From Chloroflexota bacterium (GTDB lineage Bacteria > Chloroflexota > Dehalococcoidia > Lucifugimonadales > Lucifugimonadaceae): DNA of 64,000 nt. Below the pieces are notes generated by a model. That model worked only from the letters and a program-made list of their open reading frames with translations. It searched no databases and was not told the origin of the DNA. Location of the stretch: positions 62,001-126,000 of the forward strand of contig JABMNO010000009.1 of assembly GCA_013204555.1 (NCBI GenBank), in the 5' to 3' direction. This document shows positions 24,650 to 33,860 of the stretch, in pieces (position 1 is the stretch's first letter; each line of letters starts with the position of its first letter). The position numbers and the translations under genes are program-made.

Positions 24650-27271
24650 TCAATCGAACTTGCTCAAATAGAGCTTCAGCAGTTCCCTATGATCATCACT
24701 GAGTTGTATCGCCGGATCAGAGATTATCCGTTCCGCAATCGCATCTAGCTTCTCAAGCGAAACGAATTGTCCTAGGTTCTTTCGTGATGGAAAGGTGATA
24801 TTCACTGGTAGGTCGCCATCACGCGTCGTTGTCGAAGTCGTGTTGAACCCTGAGATCAGGGCGATCACCCCATGGGTATCGCTCAAAAGGGCATCGGCGG
24901 CGGCCTTCGGACCACTTACATCTGCCCAAGTTCCCCATAAGAAGAACACCGCGTCCAACGCGTGTCCCGTCTTCGCGACCAACGCGCCCGTTCGACTCCA
25001 GTCATTCATTTGATCCGTGTAAGTTTGCATTACGCCTTCGAGCTCAGTGCGGCTAAAAGGCTCGCTTGGATCGATACCCTGATTTGATGGCTCCAACGAC
25101 CCGAGATACCGAGTAACTATCCCAAGGTGACCCGCATGTTTGATGACGCTAATCATTAGTTCAGACGGACCACCATCTCCGTCATAGTTCTGAACAATTT
25201 GATGCATGAGTCGGACGAATTCACCCGTTTGTTCTTGGAATCCATCAAATTCGTGGAACCGCTTCTCCTCATAGTTCAACCGGCACATGGCGGCAATCCA
25301 ACCTTTGGCAACTAGCGGGTGGAGCCCTCCCGCCTGATCTAGCGCCCGAGCCAAGAAAAGTTCAAGCTTCGACTGTTCCGCTGTGTCATAGATGAAACTG
25401 GCGATATCCGAAACATCATGGAAGGAAAAGGCTTTCTTAAGTTCACGTTCGGATATGCCGTCTGGGGGGGTGGCGAACAGAAAGAATTTCTCGAAAAATT
25501 CCGGCGACGCAACCCGTTTTGATTGTCTCAAAGTATTGAACATTGATTGGTCGTATCCGGAGGTCCCCGATTGATCTCTGAGTTGAGGGAAGAGGAATTG
25601 GCACAGCCGCCGTGTCGCTGGGCGGAACGGATCAATAAATTCGCCTACAGTCGAACTGCTTGATTCCACCTCTTCGGTGAATCGCTCTTCGACAGAACGA
25701 GGCTCAAGAACCAACCTTTCATTCGCCCTGAGATCAGCATACGCACTTGAGTCCCTTAATCTGATCGCTTCAATCCCGGCGAAATCCAATTCGTCCAATT
25801 CATCACGAAGCATAGGAAAGGTAAACGAAAGGGCATTTATGAACTGCAAGATATGCCTCGGCGACTCGAAAAGCTCAGAAAATCCTGAGGTGTACATTTG
25901 GTCAAATCGGTATATCTCAGGATCGTTCAGTGAACGGGCAATTCCGGTCTCGATTGCCTCTCGCACCAACTGCCGGTGTGTTCCGCGTGCGAGCGGTGGC
26001 AAATCGATGGATATCTGAATGATTTTCTCCAGATACGAACTTCCAGGCATCTTTAGCTCTGAAAATATTGCCTGCTCTACCGGACCTCTGTCGAAACACA
26101 GCAGATAGGTGACATTCACAAAGGCAGCGTTGAGCCGTACAAGTTGCAACAGGCGTCCGATTGAGACCGCCTCTAACCGGTCAATGTCATCAATAACGAT
26201 TATCACTCGATGACCTAGCTGCGCAAGATGTTTGTTTAGCTCCCGCCTAGCCGAATCAAGATCTGCAATCAATTGGCCACCAACGTCGCCGTTGGTCACC
26301 CGTTCATCCTTGGCGAAGTCTGCTCGCCCAACCATGGATGGTGGCAGAATCAAAGATTTTGCCATCAGCGCTATGGCATCACCCACCTCGGATTGGCGCA
26401 ATGTTCCAGAGGACGCGGATCCCTTGGTTCCCAGTTCGGATCGCAGAACCTCAAAGAATCCGGCCAATACTTGCTCGACCGTGTTGTAGAGCCACGGGTT
26501 AAATCGAATTACTTGTGGTGCATTGACGGCATCACCATCGGAAATTTGTTGCCCAGACTCAAAAGGCTCCAGTGCCATATTGATCAGTGACGATTTTCCA
26601 GAACCCCATGAGCCATGGACTCCGATCACCAGTCCTCTGATGTCATCTTCTTCACCAACGGCAACTCCGCGTAATGCCTCAGCGAGCGGGATCCGATTTA
26701 ATTGATCATCTTTGGTCGAAACAATTGGTTCATCGCGTAGAATCCTGCCTGTGGAATGCCGAGGTTCAGCACAATTCTCGACTATTGAATTTCTGCCCCA
26801 TTGTGACTTGATTTCACTCATGAGAGATCGAAACATTTGTTCAAGCAACATGATCACAATTGCGAGCAAAATCCCCAATATCCCCGAGGCGATCAGGACT
26901 CCCCAGTATTTGAGGAGGGGACCCAATTCAAAAAGATCGGAAAGACTATCAACAGAATTTAGATCAGACGCGATATTGGCCGAGTCAAAACCCCATGGAG
27001 CGAAGGTCATGGCGATCAGCAAAGGAATCGCGAATACCGTGATTGCGGTGACTGTAGGAGTACTGCCAGTGACCCTCAGCAAAGCGCGGTAACCCATTAG
27101 CGCGACAAACCCTGGAATCACGACAACTATCGTCAGAATAATCTCGTTGCTCAACAGATCCGTTACACCAAGTTGAAAAGTCGAAATTTCGTGCAACACG
27201 CCACCAAAATTACTTTGAGTCACGCCAACTGCCGATTCACCTTGGGCCCACATATCTACCAGCGTGGCCAT
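24650..27271 (-). CDS. KAP-family P-loop NTPase with N-terminal membrane helices
   Basis: 873 residues. Three hydrophobic segments at about 44-64, 73-93 and 121-143 place the N-terminus in the membrane. The NTPase domain then follows: Walker A G220-SWGSGK-S227, the KAP signature FNPWLY (about 257-262) and Walker B VIIVIDDIDRL (D361, D362). KAP NTPases are STAND-like ATPases, often membrane-tied, found in animals and sporadically in bacteria, where many sit in mobile or defence regions. The C-terminal 400 residues are helical and carry no enzyme domain that I recognise. It overlaps a 69-codon gene by 16 bases, so the two are translated together. Both are more AT-rich by eye than the neighbours, which suggests transfer. 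A defence or membrane-surveillance role is inferred only. Confidence 0.9.
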   Translation of the reverse strand: MATLVDMWAQGESAVGVTQSNFGGVLHEISTFQLGVTDLLSNEIILTIVVVIPGFVALMGYRALLRVTGSTPTVTAITVFAIPLLIAMTFAPWGFDSANIASDLNSVDSLSDLFELGPLLKYWGVLIASGILGILLAIVIMLLEQMFRSLMSEIKSQWGRNSIVENCAEPRHSTGRILRDEPIVSTKDDQLNRIPLAEALRGVAVGEEDDIRGLVIGVHGSWGSGKSSLINMALEPFESGQQISDGDAVNAPQVIRFNPWLYNTVEQVLAGFFEVLRSELGTKGSASSGTLRQSEVGDAIALMAKSLILPPSMVGRADFAKDERVTNGDVGGQLIADLDSARRELNKHLAQLGHRVIIVIDDIDRLEAVSIGRLLQLVRLNAAFVNVTYLLCFDRGPVEQAIFSELKMPGSSYLEKIIQISIDLPPLARGTHRQLVREAIETGIARSLNDPEIYRFDQMYTSGFSELFESPRHILQFINALSFTFPMLRDELDELDFAGIEAIRLRDSSAYADLRANERLVLEPRSVEERFTEEVESSSSTVGEFIDPFRPATRRLCQFLFPQLRDQSGTSGYDQSMFNTLRQSKRVASPEFFEKFFLFATPPDGISERELKKAFSFHDVSDIASFIYDTAEQSKLELFLARALDQAGGLHPLVAKGWIAAMCRLNYEEKRFHEFDGFQEQTGEFVRLMHQIVQNYDGDGGPSELMISVIKHAGHLGIVTRYLGSLEPSNQGIDPSEPFSRTELEGVMQTYTDQMNDWSRTGALVAKTGHALDAVFFLWGTWADVSGPKAAADALLSDTHGVIALISGFNTTSTTTRDGDLPVNITFPSRKNLGQFVSLEKLDAIAERIISDPAIQLSDDHRELLKLYLSKFD

Positions 27272-27465
27272 TCACCTGAAAGCTCGCTCAACCGTTCCCA
27301 ATCAACATGACGTCTAGCGCTACCGCTGGGCGTCCAGGAAAGGGTTCCACGTGAAATCCCCAAATGCCCGAGAAGCTCGCCATCAGATCGAATCTCAAAC
27401 TCGACATCTGAATACTGAATATCCAGCCTTGGCAATTGGGATATATAGACTTCATGCTCAGCCAT
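27256..27465 (-). CDS. Small conserved-looking protein encoded upstream of the KAP NTPase
   Basis: 69 residues from ATG 27465, which has GAGGTG 7 bases upstream; a GTG at 27474 is the alternative. Content: VEFEIRSDGELLGHLGIS, then RGTLSWTPSGSARRHVDWER and LSELSGEW. The pattern (a beta hairpin xxFEIxxDGExLGxLxISxGxLxWxP, then a short Trp-containing helix) resembles small standalone proteins often seen beside restriction or other accessory genes, though I cannot name the family. Its stop lies 16 bases inside the KAP gene, so co-translation is likely and the products may bind each other. Confidence 0.65.
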   Translation of the reverse strand: MAEHEVYISQLPRLDIQYSDVEFEIRSDGELLGHLGISRGTLSWTPSGSARRHVDWERLSELSGEWPRW

Positions 27466-27919
27466 GATCGGCACCTCAAATATTCGTACTATGTGAGTTG
27501 ACGTAGGGACAGTAAATCTATCATGGTGTATTCAGAACTCAGCACCGTTTGATTTGTTCAGCCTCCCGTCTTTCGACACATCGGAGGCAATACCCCCACT
27601 CGCCATCCACCCCTTCCCAACACCCCACATCCATACGACTATCAGAATATACGTTCTAATACACCGCATCCAACGCTGAAATGGATGCGACCCTTCAGCA
27701 ACCAGAACGCATAACAAAAACGCTCTCGGCGCGAGAGCAACGCACACGATCTTTCGGCCAGGCTGTCGGGGACGGCATCCGGTCAATACCAAAGTCACGA
27801 TGCGTTCGGCATCGAGGCTCACTTCGTAAACGACGCTCTGGCGATTTGCACGAGAGGAATCGCCGGGCCACGGCCGGAAAGCTCGCCATAAAACTCCGGA
27901 TCCGTAACTACCTGCCGCG

Positions 27920-27937
27920 TCCCGATCTCGATCGGGA
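27920..27937. repeat. Hairpin TCCCGATC-TC-GATCGGGA
   Basis: Perfect 8-base arms with a 2-base centre in the non-coding stretch upstream of the KAP operon. No T run. Same general design as the other intergenic palindromes. Confidence 0.55.
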
Positions 27938-28122
27938 CCTCAGCCCCCTCGCTGCTCAAACACACACCGACTTTTGCACAGAGTCGAAGGGTGGTCACCC
28001 GGATCGTGGCCGAAAGCGGCTATTGGCGAATGCGTCATCGAAAATGGCACCCACGAGGGATGCCCCCTATGGCTGTCACGATGGTCGATGACGCGCTTCC
28101 AGCGTGGATGCAGCTAAGGAAT

Positions 28123-28140
28123 GTGGGCAGGGATGCCCAC
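28123..28140. repeat. Hairpin GTGGGCA-GGGA-TGCCCAC
   Basis: Perfect 7-base arms, 13 bases beyond the end of the sulfatase gene, where it could end or protect that minus-strand transcript. No T run. Confidence 0.55.
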
Positions 28141-28152
28141 GCGACGAGACGT

Positions 28153-29607
28153 TCACTCGATCTCCCGCAAATAAACCAGATCCTGCCCAAACGCCTCGGC
28201 CTCACCGCCTACCAGGTCTAGCTGCCCGCGCCCCATCACAGCCTGAGTGGAACCGTCACGCTCTGGCTCCGTGTACCGCTCAAACCACTCCTGCAGTTGC
28301 CCTTGCAACCGATCGATTGACCGCTGGTACGCAGGGTTATCGACCTCATTCGACGTCTCGTCGGGGTCCGCTTCAAGGTCGTAGAACTCGTTTGTGCCTT
28401 CCGGGTACCGATGAACGTACTTCATCGCGTCGGTGCGAATCATGCGCGTCGGGCCATACTCGTCAAGCACGATCACTGGCCTGTCAGCACCCATCGACTC
28501 ACCACTGAGCAGCTTTGCGAAGCTGCGTCCGGGAAGTTCGCCTGACCCCGGATTGGACAGTCCAACGTATTCGAGCAGCGTTGGCATCAGATCGTAGTGG
28601 CTGAGCAGTTCGGAATTGACCTCACCCTCGGGAACATGTCCGGGTCGAGACATCAGCGTCGGCACCTTCGTCGCCGTGTCGAACATGTTCGGCGGGTACG
28701 TTCCGTTGCCCTTCCCCCAGATGCCGTGGTGGCCCATATTCATCCCGTTGTCGGCGGTGAAGACGATCAACGTGTTCTCGCGCAGATCGTTCGCCTCCAG
28801 CCAGTCGATGAGCCGACCAATGTTGGCGTCCATTGCCTCAATCGCAGCAAAGTAACCGCTCAGAACGACCCGCCGCTCTTCTTCAGTGCGGCCAATTTGC
28901 GGGTACTCCTGCTTGGCTAGCTGGTTAGGGTGTATCGGATCCCACCGGACCGACTCGAAGTCGCAGTTGTTGTAATAGTCGTCATACAGATCTGCCGGGT
29001 GCTCGTGCCGCTCCCAGGGCGCGTGTGGAGCGGTGTAATGGACGTTGAGCGAAAACGGCGTATCCGATTCACGCTGCGACTCCAGGTAGCCGAGAGCGTT
29101 ATCTGTGATCACATCGCTCACGTAGCCGTCAGCCGTGTACTGCTCGCCATTTCTGAACATGGGTGCGTTGTAGTAGTTGCCCGCGCCCGTGGCATGCACG
29201 TCCCAGAACGAGAAGCCGCATTGCGGCGTCGCCGAGTCACCGATGTGCCACTTGCCGCTGAGGCCGCAGTTGTATCCGCTGTCGGCCAGAATCTCCGTGT
29301 ACGCAGTGCGGCCTGCGAGGTACTGGATAGTCTTGCCGTCGCCCGGCAGTTTGGTTGAGTTTCCAGCCCTCAGAAAATCCTGCACGCCGTGTTGCGATGG
29401 AATCTGCCCGGTGAGAATTGACGCCCTCGCGGGTGAGCAGACCGGCGAAGCACAGAAGAAATTCTCAAACCGAATTCCAGTTGCCGCCAGCCGATCCAGG
29501 TTGGGCGAACGCAAGTCCGACGTTCCCGCGCAATTCATAGCCCACGGACCCTGATCGTCGCTCAGGATGAACATGATGTTGGGTCGGTTGGGATCAGTGC
29601 TTGCCAC
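28153..29607 (-). CDS. Type I sulfatase
   Basis: 484 residues from GTG 29607 (VASTDPNRPNIMFILSDDQG). An upstream start at 29670 would add 21 Ser/Arg-rich residues. NIMFILSDDQG gives the paired metal Asp. The signature C57-S-P-A-R61, in FCASPVCSPARASILTG, is the C-x-P-x-R motif whose Cys is turned into formylglycine. GKWHIGD carries the Lys and His of the active site, and VFTADNGMNMGHHGIWGKG the second metal cluster. It hydrolyses sulfate esters. There is no clear signal peptide, so it may act in the cytoplasm. The next gene upstream encodes a radical-SAM maturase that would modify this Cys. Confidence 0.95.
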   Translation of the reverse strand: MASTDPNRPNIMFILSDDQGPWAMNCAGTSDLRSPNLDRLAATGIRFENFFCASPVCSPARASILTGQIPSQHGVQDFLRAGNSTKLPGDGKTIQYLAGRTAYTEILADSGYNCGLSGKWHIGDSATPQCGFSFWDVHATGAGNYYNAPMFRNGEQYTADGYVSDVITDNALGYLESQRESDTPFSLNVHYTAPHAPWERHEHPADLYDDYYNNCDFESVRWDPIHPNQLAKQEYPQIGRTEEERRVVLSGYFAAIEAMDANIGRLIDWLEANDLRENTLIVFTADNGMNMGHHGIWGKGNGTYPPNMFDTATKVPTLMSRPGHVPEGEVNSELLSHYDLMPTLLEYVGLSNPGSGELPGRSFAKLLSGESMGADRPVIVLDEYGPTRMIRTDAMKYVHRYPEGTNEFYDLEADPDETSNEVDNPAYQRSIDRLQGQLQEWFERYTEPERDGSTQAVMGRGQLDLVGGEAEAFGQDLVYLREIE

Positions 29608-29731
29608 GGTCACTCGCGATCGGGATGAGGGTTGTCGATGATTTCGAGGCGATTGTAGCGGTAGTGTCACCGAACCGGGCGACCACGGGGGGGCCTACGC
29701 GAGATATAGACAGGTGATGCCTACACACTCG

Positions 29732-31093
29732 CTATCCGTGGCAGCGTTTGAACTTCTTGCCGCTACCGCACGGGCATGGTTCGTTCCGGCCTACTGATTT
29801 ATCCAGGGTTGGCGCCACCGCTGTGGCCGATGCTCCCTGTGCTCGTACTGCCTCTCGTGGCGTCAGCCGGGGAAGTCGATTCGATGTCCGCTGTTCGGCA
29901 CTCAACCTGCCGGCTGGGACAGGGAATCCCAGTTGTCGTCCAGCACTCTCAGCAAGTTGCTCCAGTCGTCCGTATTTCGAACCAAAGAACATCTTGAACG
30001 ACGGGCAGAAGTAGGGCAGCGCGCCGTCGGCATGACCCTCATTGGTGATGCGGTAGCGAGGACATTCCCCGCGGCACAGCGTGAGCCACTCGCAGTCGGC
30101 ACACTGGTCGTGAAGCTGGGATTTCATTCCTGAGAACGTTGCGAATTTCTCCCCGGAAATCATCTCTCCAAGCGGTGTCTCATTCACATTGCCAAGTAGC
30201 CACTCCGGCTCAACGAAGAAGTCGCACGGATAGCAGTCGCCGTTATGTTCCAGGACCACGTATCCGCACTCAATCGCCAGTTCGCACATCTCTGGAGGCT
30301 GGCCCCACAACATCTGGATCAGGTTGTCGAACCCCCTCAAACGGACCTTGTCGATTCCGATGCCCCCCCACGCATCGAACAGCTTCTTGAGGAACTCACC
30401 ATATTGCTGCGGAGTGATCGTGCCGGGGCTGGCTGATCTGATGTCATCAATAAATGGATGTCCGGGAAGCGGCTCGGCGCAGGGAATGAACTGGAGGTTG
30501 TCGAATCCCTGTTTCACCAGGTATCGGAGCACTTCCTCCGGGTGGTCGACATTGCTGGAGTTGACGACTACCAGGACGTTGAACTCGACGCCACGTGAGC
30601 GCAGAAACTCGACTCCATCCATCACACGATCGTGCGTCGGCCGTTCTGACCAGTCGACGCGCTGATCGTTATGCAACTCTGGTGGCCCGTCGATACTGAC
30701 GCCTACCAGCCAGCGATTCTGCGTGAAGAAGCGCGCCCAGTCGTCATTCAACAGCGTGCCATTTGTCTGAATCGAGTTCGTGAACACCGGGCGGTGACCT
30801 GATGTTGCCTCTCGCCAAATCTGCTGCTGAAGGTCGACCACTCCCTGGTAGAAATCGAGCCCCATCATCGTCGGTTCGCCGCCCTGCCAGTTGAAGCCAT
30901 ACGGCGGGAGGAATCCCTCCACGTACTGCCGAATGAATGCCTCAAACGTGTCCAGACTCATGGTTGGATGGTCTGCCCACGGATACAACTCAGCCTTGCG
31001 GAGATAGAAGCAGTATCCGCAGTTCAAATTGCAGCGGCTAGACGTTGGCTTAATCAGCACGCTAAGCGGGCGCCTGGTGAGTCTAGCGTTCAT
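29732..31093 (-). CDS. Anaerobic-type sulfatase-maturating radical SAM enzyme with SEC-C tail
   Basis: 453 residues. The radical SAM cluster is C21-NLN-C25-GY-C28, followed by WQGGEPTMMGLDFY. The SPASM region holds the Cys set for two more iron-sulfur clusters (CELAIECGYVVLEHNGDCYP, CDFFVEP, CADCEWLTLCRGECPRY). It oxidises the Cys of type I sulfatases to formylglycine without oxygen as a cosubstrate. The last 20 residues, NEPCPCGSGKKFKRCHG, are a SEC-C zinc motif, best known from the SecA C-terminus, where it binds SecB and ribosomes. The extra module is unusual for this family. The gene precedes the sulfatase on the same strand with a gap of about 120 bases. Confidence 0.93.
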   Translation of the reverse strand: MNARLTRRPLSVLIKPTSSRCNLNCGYCFYLRKAELYPWADHPTMSLDTFEAFIRQYVEGFLPPYGFNWQGGEPTMMGLDFYQGVVDLQQQIWREATSGHRPVFTNSIQTNGTLLNDDWARFFTQNRWLVGVSIDGPPELHNDQRVDWSERPTHDRVMDGVEFLRSRGVEFNVLVVVNSSNVDHPEEVLRYLVKQGFDNLQFIPCAEPLPGHPFIDDIRSASPGTITPQQYGEFLKKLFDAWGGIGIDKVRLRGFDNLIQMLWGQPPEMCELAIECGYVVLEHNGDCYPCDFFVEPEWLLGNVNETPLGEMISGEKFATFSGMKSQLHDQCADCEWLTLCRGECPRYRITNEGHADGALPYFCPSFKMFFGSKYGRLEQLAESAGRQLGFPVPAGRLSAEQRTSNRLPRLTPREAVRAQGASATAVAPTLDKSVGRNEPCPCGSGKKFKRCHG

Positions 31094-31601
31094 CGCTCAT
31101 CCCTGGATTTAACGGGGACTTGTGACCCTGCGACATCATGCGAGCATTTCCTCGCTCCGCCTACGCTGCTGCGCGGGGGTATCAAGTCGCCGCCCTCTGG
31201 CTACAATCGCCATACCGTCACCTAACGACCGCGCGAAGTGAATAATCAGCGGCGTCAGGTCATCCCACGCGGCTGGCTGACCCGGCCATAGCGTACATCG
31301 ATTTTTGAGCTATGGAATGAGAATTTTCGTGAGGATAGGCAACTCGTCTGCCGCCGCTTCACCCGGAGTTGAAGTCGTGAGCAGAACCGAGGGAACTCGG
31401 CGCGCAGGCTGGACGGCACGTGAGTCTACGATCACCAACGGCACGATCAATTCTCCCGATTCCCGAAGACCACGGGTTAGTGAAAAGATTGTCCTGGAGC
31501 CGGAGATAGATCGACGATAAATGCAGACTCCCGCCGCGCGGGGTATCGTTCTAACGCAATCGACGGTTGGCGTACGACTCGCATACGAGGGGTGAACAAA
31601 A
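31094..31601. other. Intergenic region, possibly holding gene debris
   Basis: About 510 bases between the divergent maturase and aldo/keto reductase genes. No frame can be supported: the longer ones lack a ribosome site and overlap the start of the reductase gene on the other strand. The promoter of the reductase should lie near the right end, but no convincing consensus is visible. Confidence 0.4.
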
Positions 31602-32525
31602 ATGGAACAAGTTGAATTTGGTAAAACTGGTCTCAAGGTAAGCAAGCTGGGCATTGGCCTGTCTGAGATCGGCTTCAATCTCACTATGGACGACACAGAG
31701 CTGGCGGCCAATGTCATCAACTCTGCGCTGGACGCCGGTATCAACTTCCTGGACACCGCCGCCTGCTACAACATCAGCGAAGAGATGCTTGGCGCAACCG
31801 TTGCCTCTAGGCGTGATGAGTTCGTGCTCGCAACAAAGGCCGGGCACCACGTGCCACGAGGAGAGGGGGAAGACTGGACTTACGATCTCATCATGTCCAG
31901 CATCGAGCGCAGTCTCCAGCGCATGAAGACCGATCACCTCGATATCGTGCAATTGCACTCATGCGTGGTGGAAGTTCTTGAGAAAGGCGATGTAATTCGG
32001 GCGTTGCAGGATGCCCGGGACGCCGGAAAAACACGCTTCATCGGCTATTCGGGAGATAACGAGAACGCTGAATGGGCTGTCGAAAGCGGCCTGTTCGATA
32101 CGCTGCAAACATCATTCAGCCTTGTAGACCAGGGCGCCCGTCACAAGATCCTCCCTGGTGCTGAGAAACAAGGCATGGGCGTGATCATCAAGCGGCCTAT
32201 CGGCAACGCAGTGTGGGGAGCGGCGCAGGATCCAAAGCCCTACAACCACATCCCTGAGTACACCGCCGCCTACTACGGTCGTGCTCAGGAGATGCTGCAA
32301 GATGGCGCCCTGCCGTCAGAACCAGACGACCGCATTCTCCTCGCCATGGGATTCACATACGCCCACCCGGAAGTTGACGTATGCATAGTCGGCACCCAAC
32401 GCCCCGCGCACATGGTCTCCAATATCGACCTGATCGATAACAAACTCCCAATCGCTGCCGAAACGGTTGAGGAACTACACGCCCGTTACGATCGCGTCAG
32501 CAGCGACTGGAAGCAGCTGGGGTAG
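31602..32525 (+). CDS. Aldo/keto reductase
   Basis: 307 residues. MEQVEFGKTGLKVSKLGIG is the usual opening. The catalytic tetrad is visible: Asp and Tyr in FLDTAACYNIS, Lys in VLATKAGHH, His in DIVQLHSC. The C-terminal NADP(H)-binding part is GMGVIIKRPIGN and CIVGTQRPAHM. It would reduce or oxidise a carbonyl/alcohol using NADPH in the cytoplasm; the substrate is not apparent. It is nearest to the YajO/dTDP-sugar-like or galactose-dehydrogenase-like branches. ATG 31602 follows GAGGGGTGAAC. It stands alone between divergent and convergent genes. Confidence 0.92.
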   Translation: MEQVEFGKTGLKVSKLGIGLSEIGFNLTMDDTELAANVINSALDAGINFLDTAACYNISEEMLGATVASRRDEFVLATKAGHHVPRGEGEDWTYDLIMSSIERSLQRMKTDHLDIVQLHSCVVEVLEKGDVIRALQDARDAGKTRFIGYSGDNENAEWAVESGLFDTLQTSFSLVDQGARHKILPGAEKQGMGVIIKRPIGNAVWGAAQDPKPYNHIPEYTAAYYGRAQEMLQDGALPSEPDDRILLAMGFTYAHPEVDVCIVGTQRPAHMVSNIDLIDNKLPIAAETVEELHARYDRVSSDWKQLG

Positions 32526-32716
32526 TCGTCCCGGTGTGTAGCAGGGGACATGGGTAGCACTCTGCAAGAAGATGGCATGGAGAAAAACCTCCATGCCATC
32601 GAAGCCCATGAGACGTCGATGCGAGCGCTTTGGCATTAGCCGGAAGACCGGGCAGATATCGCTAAACAGCTACCGTTTGGGGGCAAGACCCCGCACGTGG
32701 TTGGCCCGGCGTGGGA

Positions 32717-33709
32717 TTACGCCGAGAAACCGAATTCCTGCCCCACGCCCAGCTCAACTGCCTTCCGGTACACCAGGCTCGCGCATGAAATATCCTGAAC
32801 GGCCAGGCCCACGCTCTTGAACAGCGTCACCTCATCATCACTCTCCCGACCGGCGATAGTCCCATTGACCACCTCGCCAAGGTCGCCGTGAATCTGATCG
32901 GCTGAGTATTCGCCGGCCTCTATCGGAATTTGAATATCACCCGCCTCGTTCAAGCAGGCAACCTTCGTGTCGCAGACAACTTTGGAACGAACTAACGATT
33001 TTGTATCGAGTTCGCGTACTCCCGGCGCATGGGAGCCGATCGCGTTGATATGCGCGCCGGCTTTGAACCAGTCGCCATCGACTATCGGTTCGACGGCGGT
33101 GGTCGCCAGGCAAACAATATCGGCCTGCTCCACCACAGACTGCGTGCTTGAGCCGATCTCCATCGTCACGCCAGTGGTTGCGGCAAGTTCGTCTGCGAAC
33201 GCTTGGACCTTCTCAGGCGGGTCTACGGCGTAGATCAGAACCTTGTCCAGATTGGCAGCAGAGCAGATGGCAAGCACCTGTGCCCGCGCCTGAACGCCAG
33301 CGCCCAGTATCGCTCCAACGCTGGCATCTTTTCGGGCGAGATGCTTCGTGGCAACACCGGTTACCGCTCCCGTACGAATCGCCGTCAGGTATCCGCCGTC
33401 CATCACCGCGACCGTCTGACCAGTATTCTGGTCAAGCACGATGATCGTGGCCAGGGTGGTGGGAAGATTGAACTTTTCCGGGTTCGACTTGTAGACCGTG
33501 ACGGACTTTCCTCCAAGCGCCCCGGAGGACTTCAAGTAGGCCGGCATTGACGCGATCCATCCGCCAACGTCCGGGTCAATCATCACGGTCCGGTCCGGCA
33601 TTATGGCCGTGCCGGAAGCAAGCTCGGCGAACGCACCCTCTACCACGTCAATTGCGTCATCAATATTGAGCAGTTTCTGTACGTCAGATCTGTTTAGAAG
33701 CAGTGCCAT
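32717..33709 (-). CDS. Ornithine cyclodeaminase / mu-crystallin family protein
   Basis: 330 residues from ATG 33709, preceded by GGGGAG; a longer reading to 33787 has no ribosome site. LLLNRSDVQKLLNIDDAIDV opens the family. GGKSVTVYKSNP, MDGGYLTAIRTGAVTGVATK and the Rossmann segment GAILGAGVQARAQVLAI are clear, and INAIGSHAPGVREL closes the active site. Relatives include ornithine cyclodeaminase, alanine dehydrogenase, ketimine reductase and lysine cyclodeaminase. The substrate is not determined by sequence alone. It lies convergent with the aldo/keto reductase and divergent from the rhamnonate-dehydratase-like gene. Confidence 0.92.
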   Translation of the reverse strand: MALLLNRSDVQKLLNIDDAIDVVEGAFAELASGTAIMPDRTVMIDPDVGGWIASMPAYLKSSGALGGKSVTVYKSNPEKFNLPTTLATIIVLDQNTGQTVAVMDGGYLTAIRTGAVTGVATKHLARKDASVGAILGAGVQARAQVLAICSAANLDKVLIYAVDPPEKVQAFADELAATTGVTMEIGSSTQSVVEQADIVCLATTAVEPIVDGDWFKAGAHINAIGSHAPGVRELDTKSLVRSKVVCDTKVACLNEAGDIQIPIEAGEYSADQIHGDLGEVVNGTIAGRESDDEVTLFKSVGLAVQDISCASLVYRKAVELGVGQEFGFSA

Positions 33710-33860
33710 CGTGTTTTCTCCCCACTGGTAGCCCGGGCAGCCACAGTCCATAATCCCGATGTAGAGGCAGGTTCGAGACCCGCCCACACGCGCGAATCAA
33801 TCTCAAAGTGCGTGAATTATATTCCCGACCGCCACCAAACTCATGAGGCAGGGCTCCGCC

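Larger units (their letters stand above)
27466..28152. other. Long intergenic region without a supportable gene
   Basis: About 690 bases. The frames present are Arg/Ser-rich with no domain character and look like chance frames in GC-rich DNA. Two clean hairpins are visible: TCCCGATC/GATCGGGA at 27920-27937 and GTGGGCA/TGCCCAC at 28123-28140. A GTCGAAGGG motif occurs near 27982. It is probably a remnant and repeat zone at the edge of the KAP island. Confidence 0.5.

Noticed and set aside
24650-27465. Prophage or integrative element around the KAP operon
   Set aside because: No integrase, transposase, phage structural gene or flanking direct repeats are visible; only composition and palindromes suggest transfer.
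27681-28091. Open frame of 136 codons in the intergenic region between the KAP operon and the sulfatase gene
   Set aside because: Arg-rich chance-like composition, no ribosome site, and it runs through a palindrome.
31310-31756. Open frame on the minus strand between the maturase and aldo/keto reductase genes
   Set aside because: It overlaps the start of the well-supported reductase gene on the other strand and has no recognisable domain; gene debris in part of it cannot be excluded.
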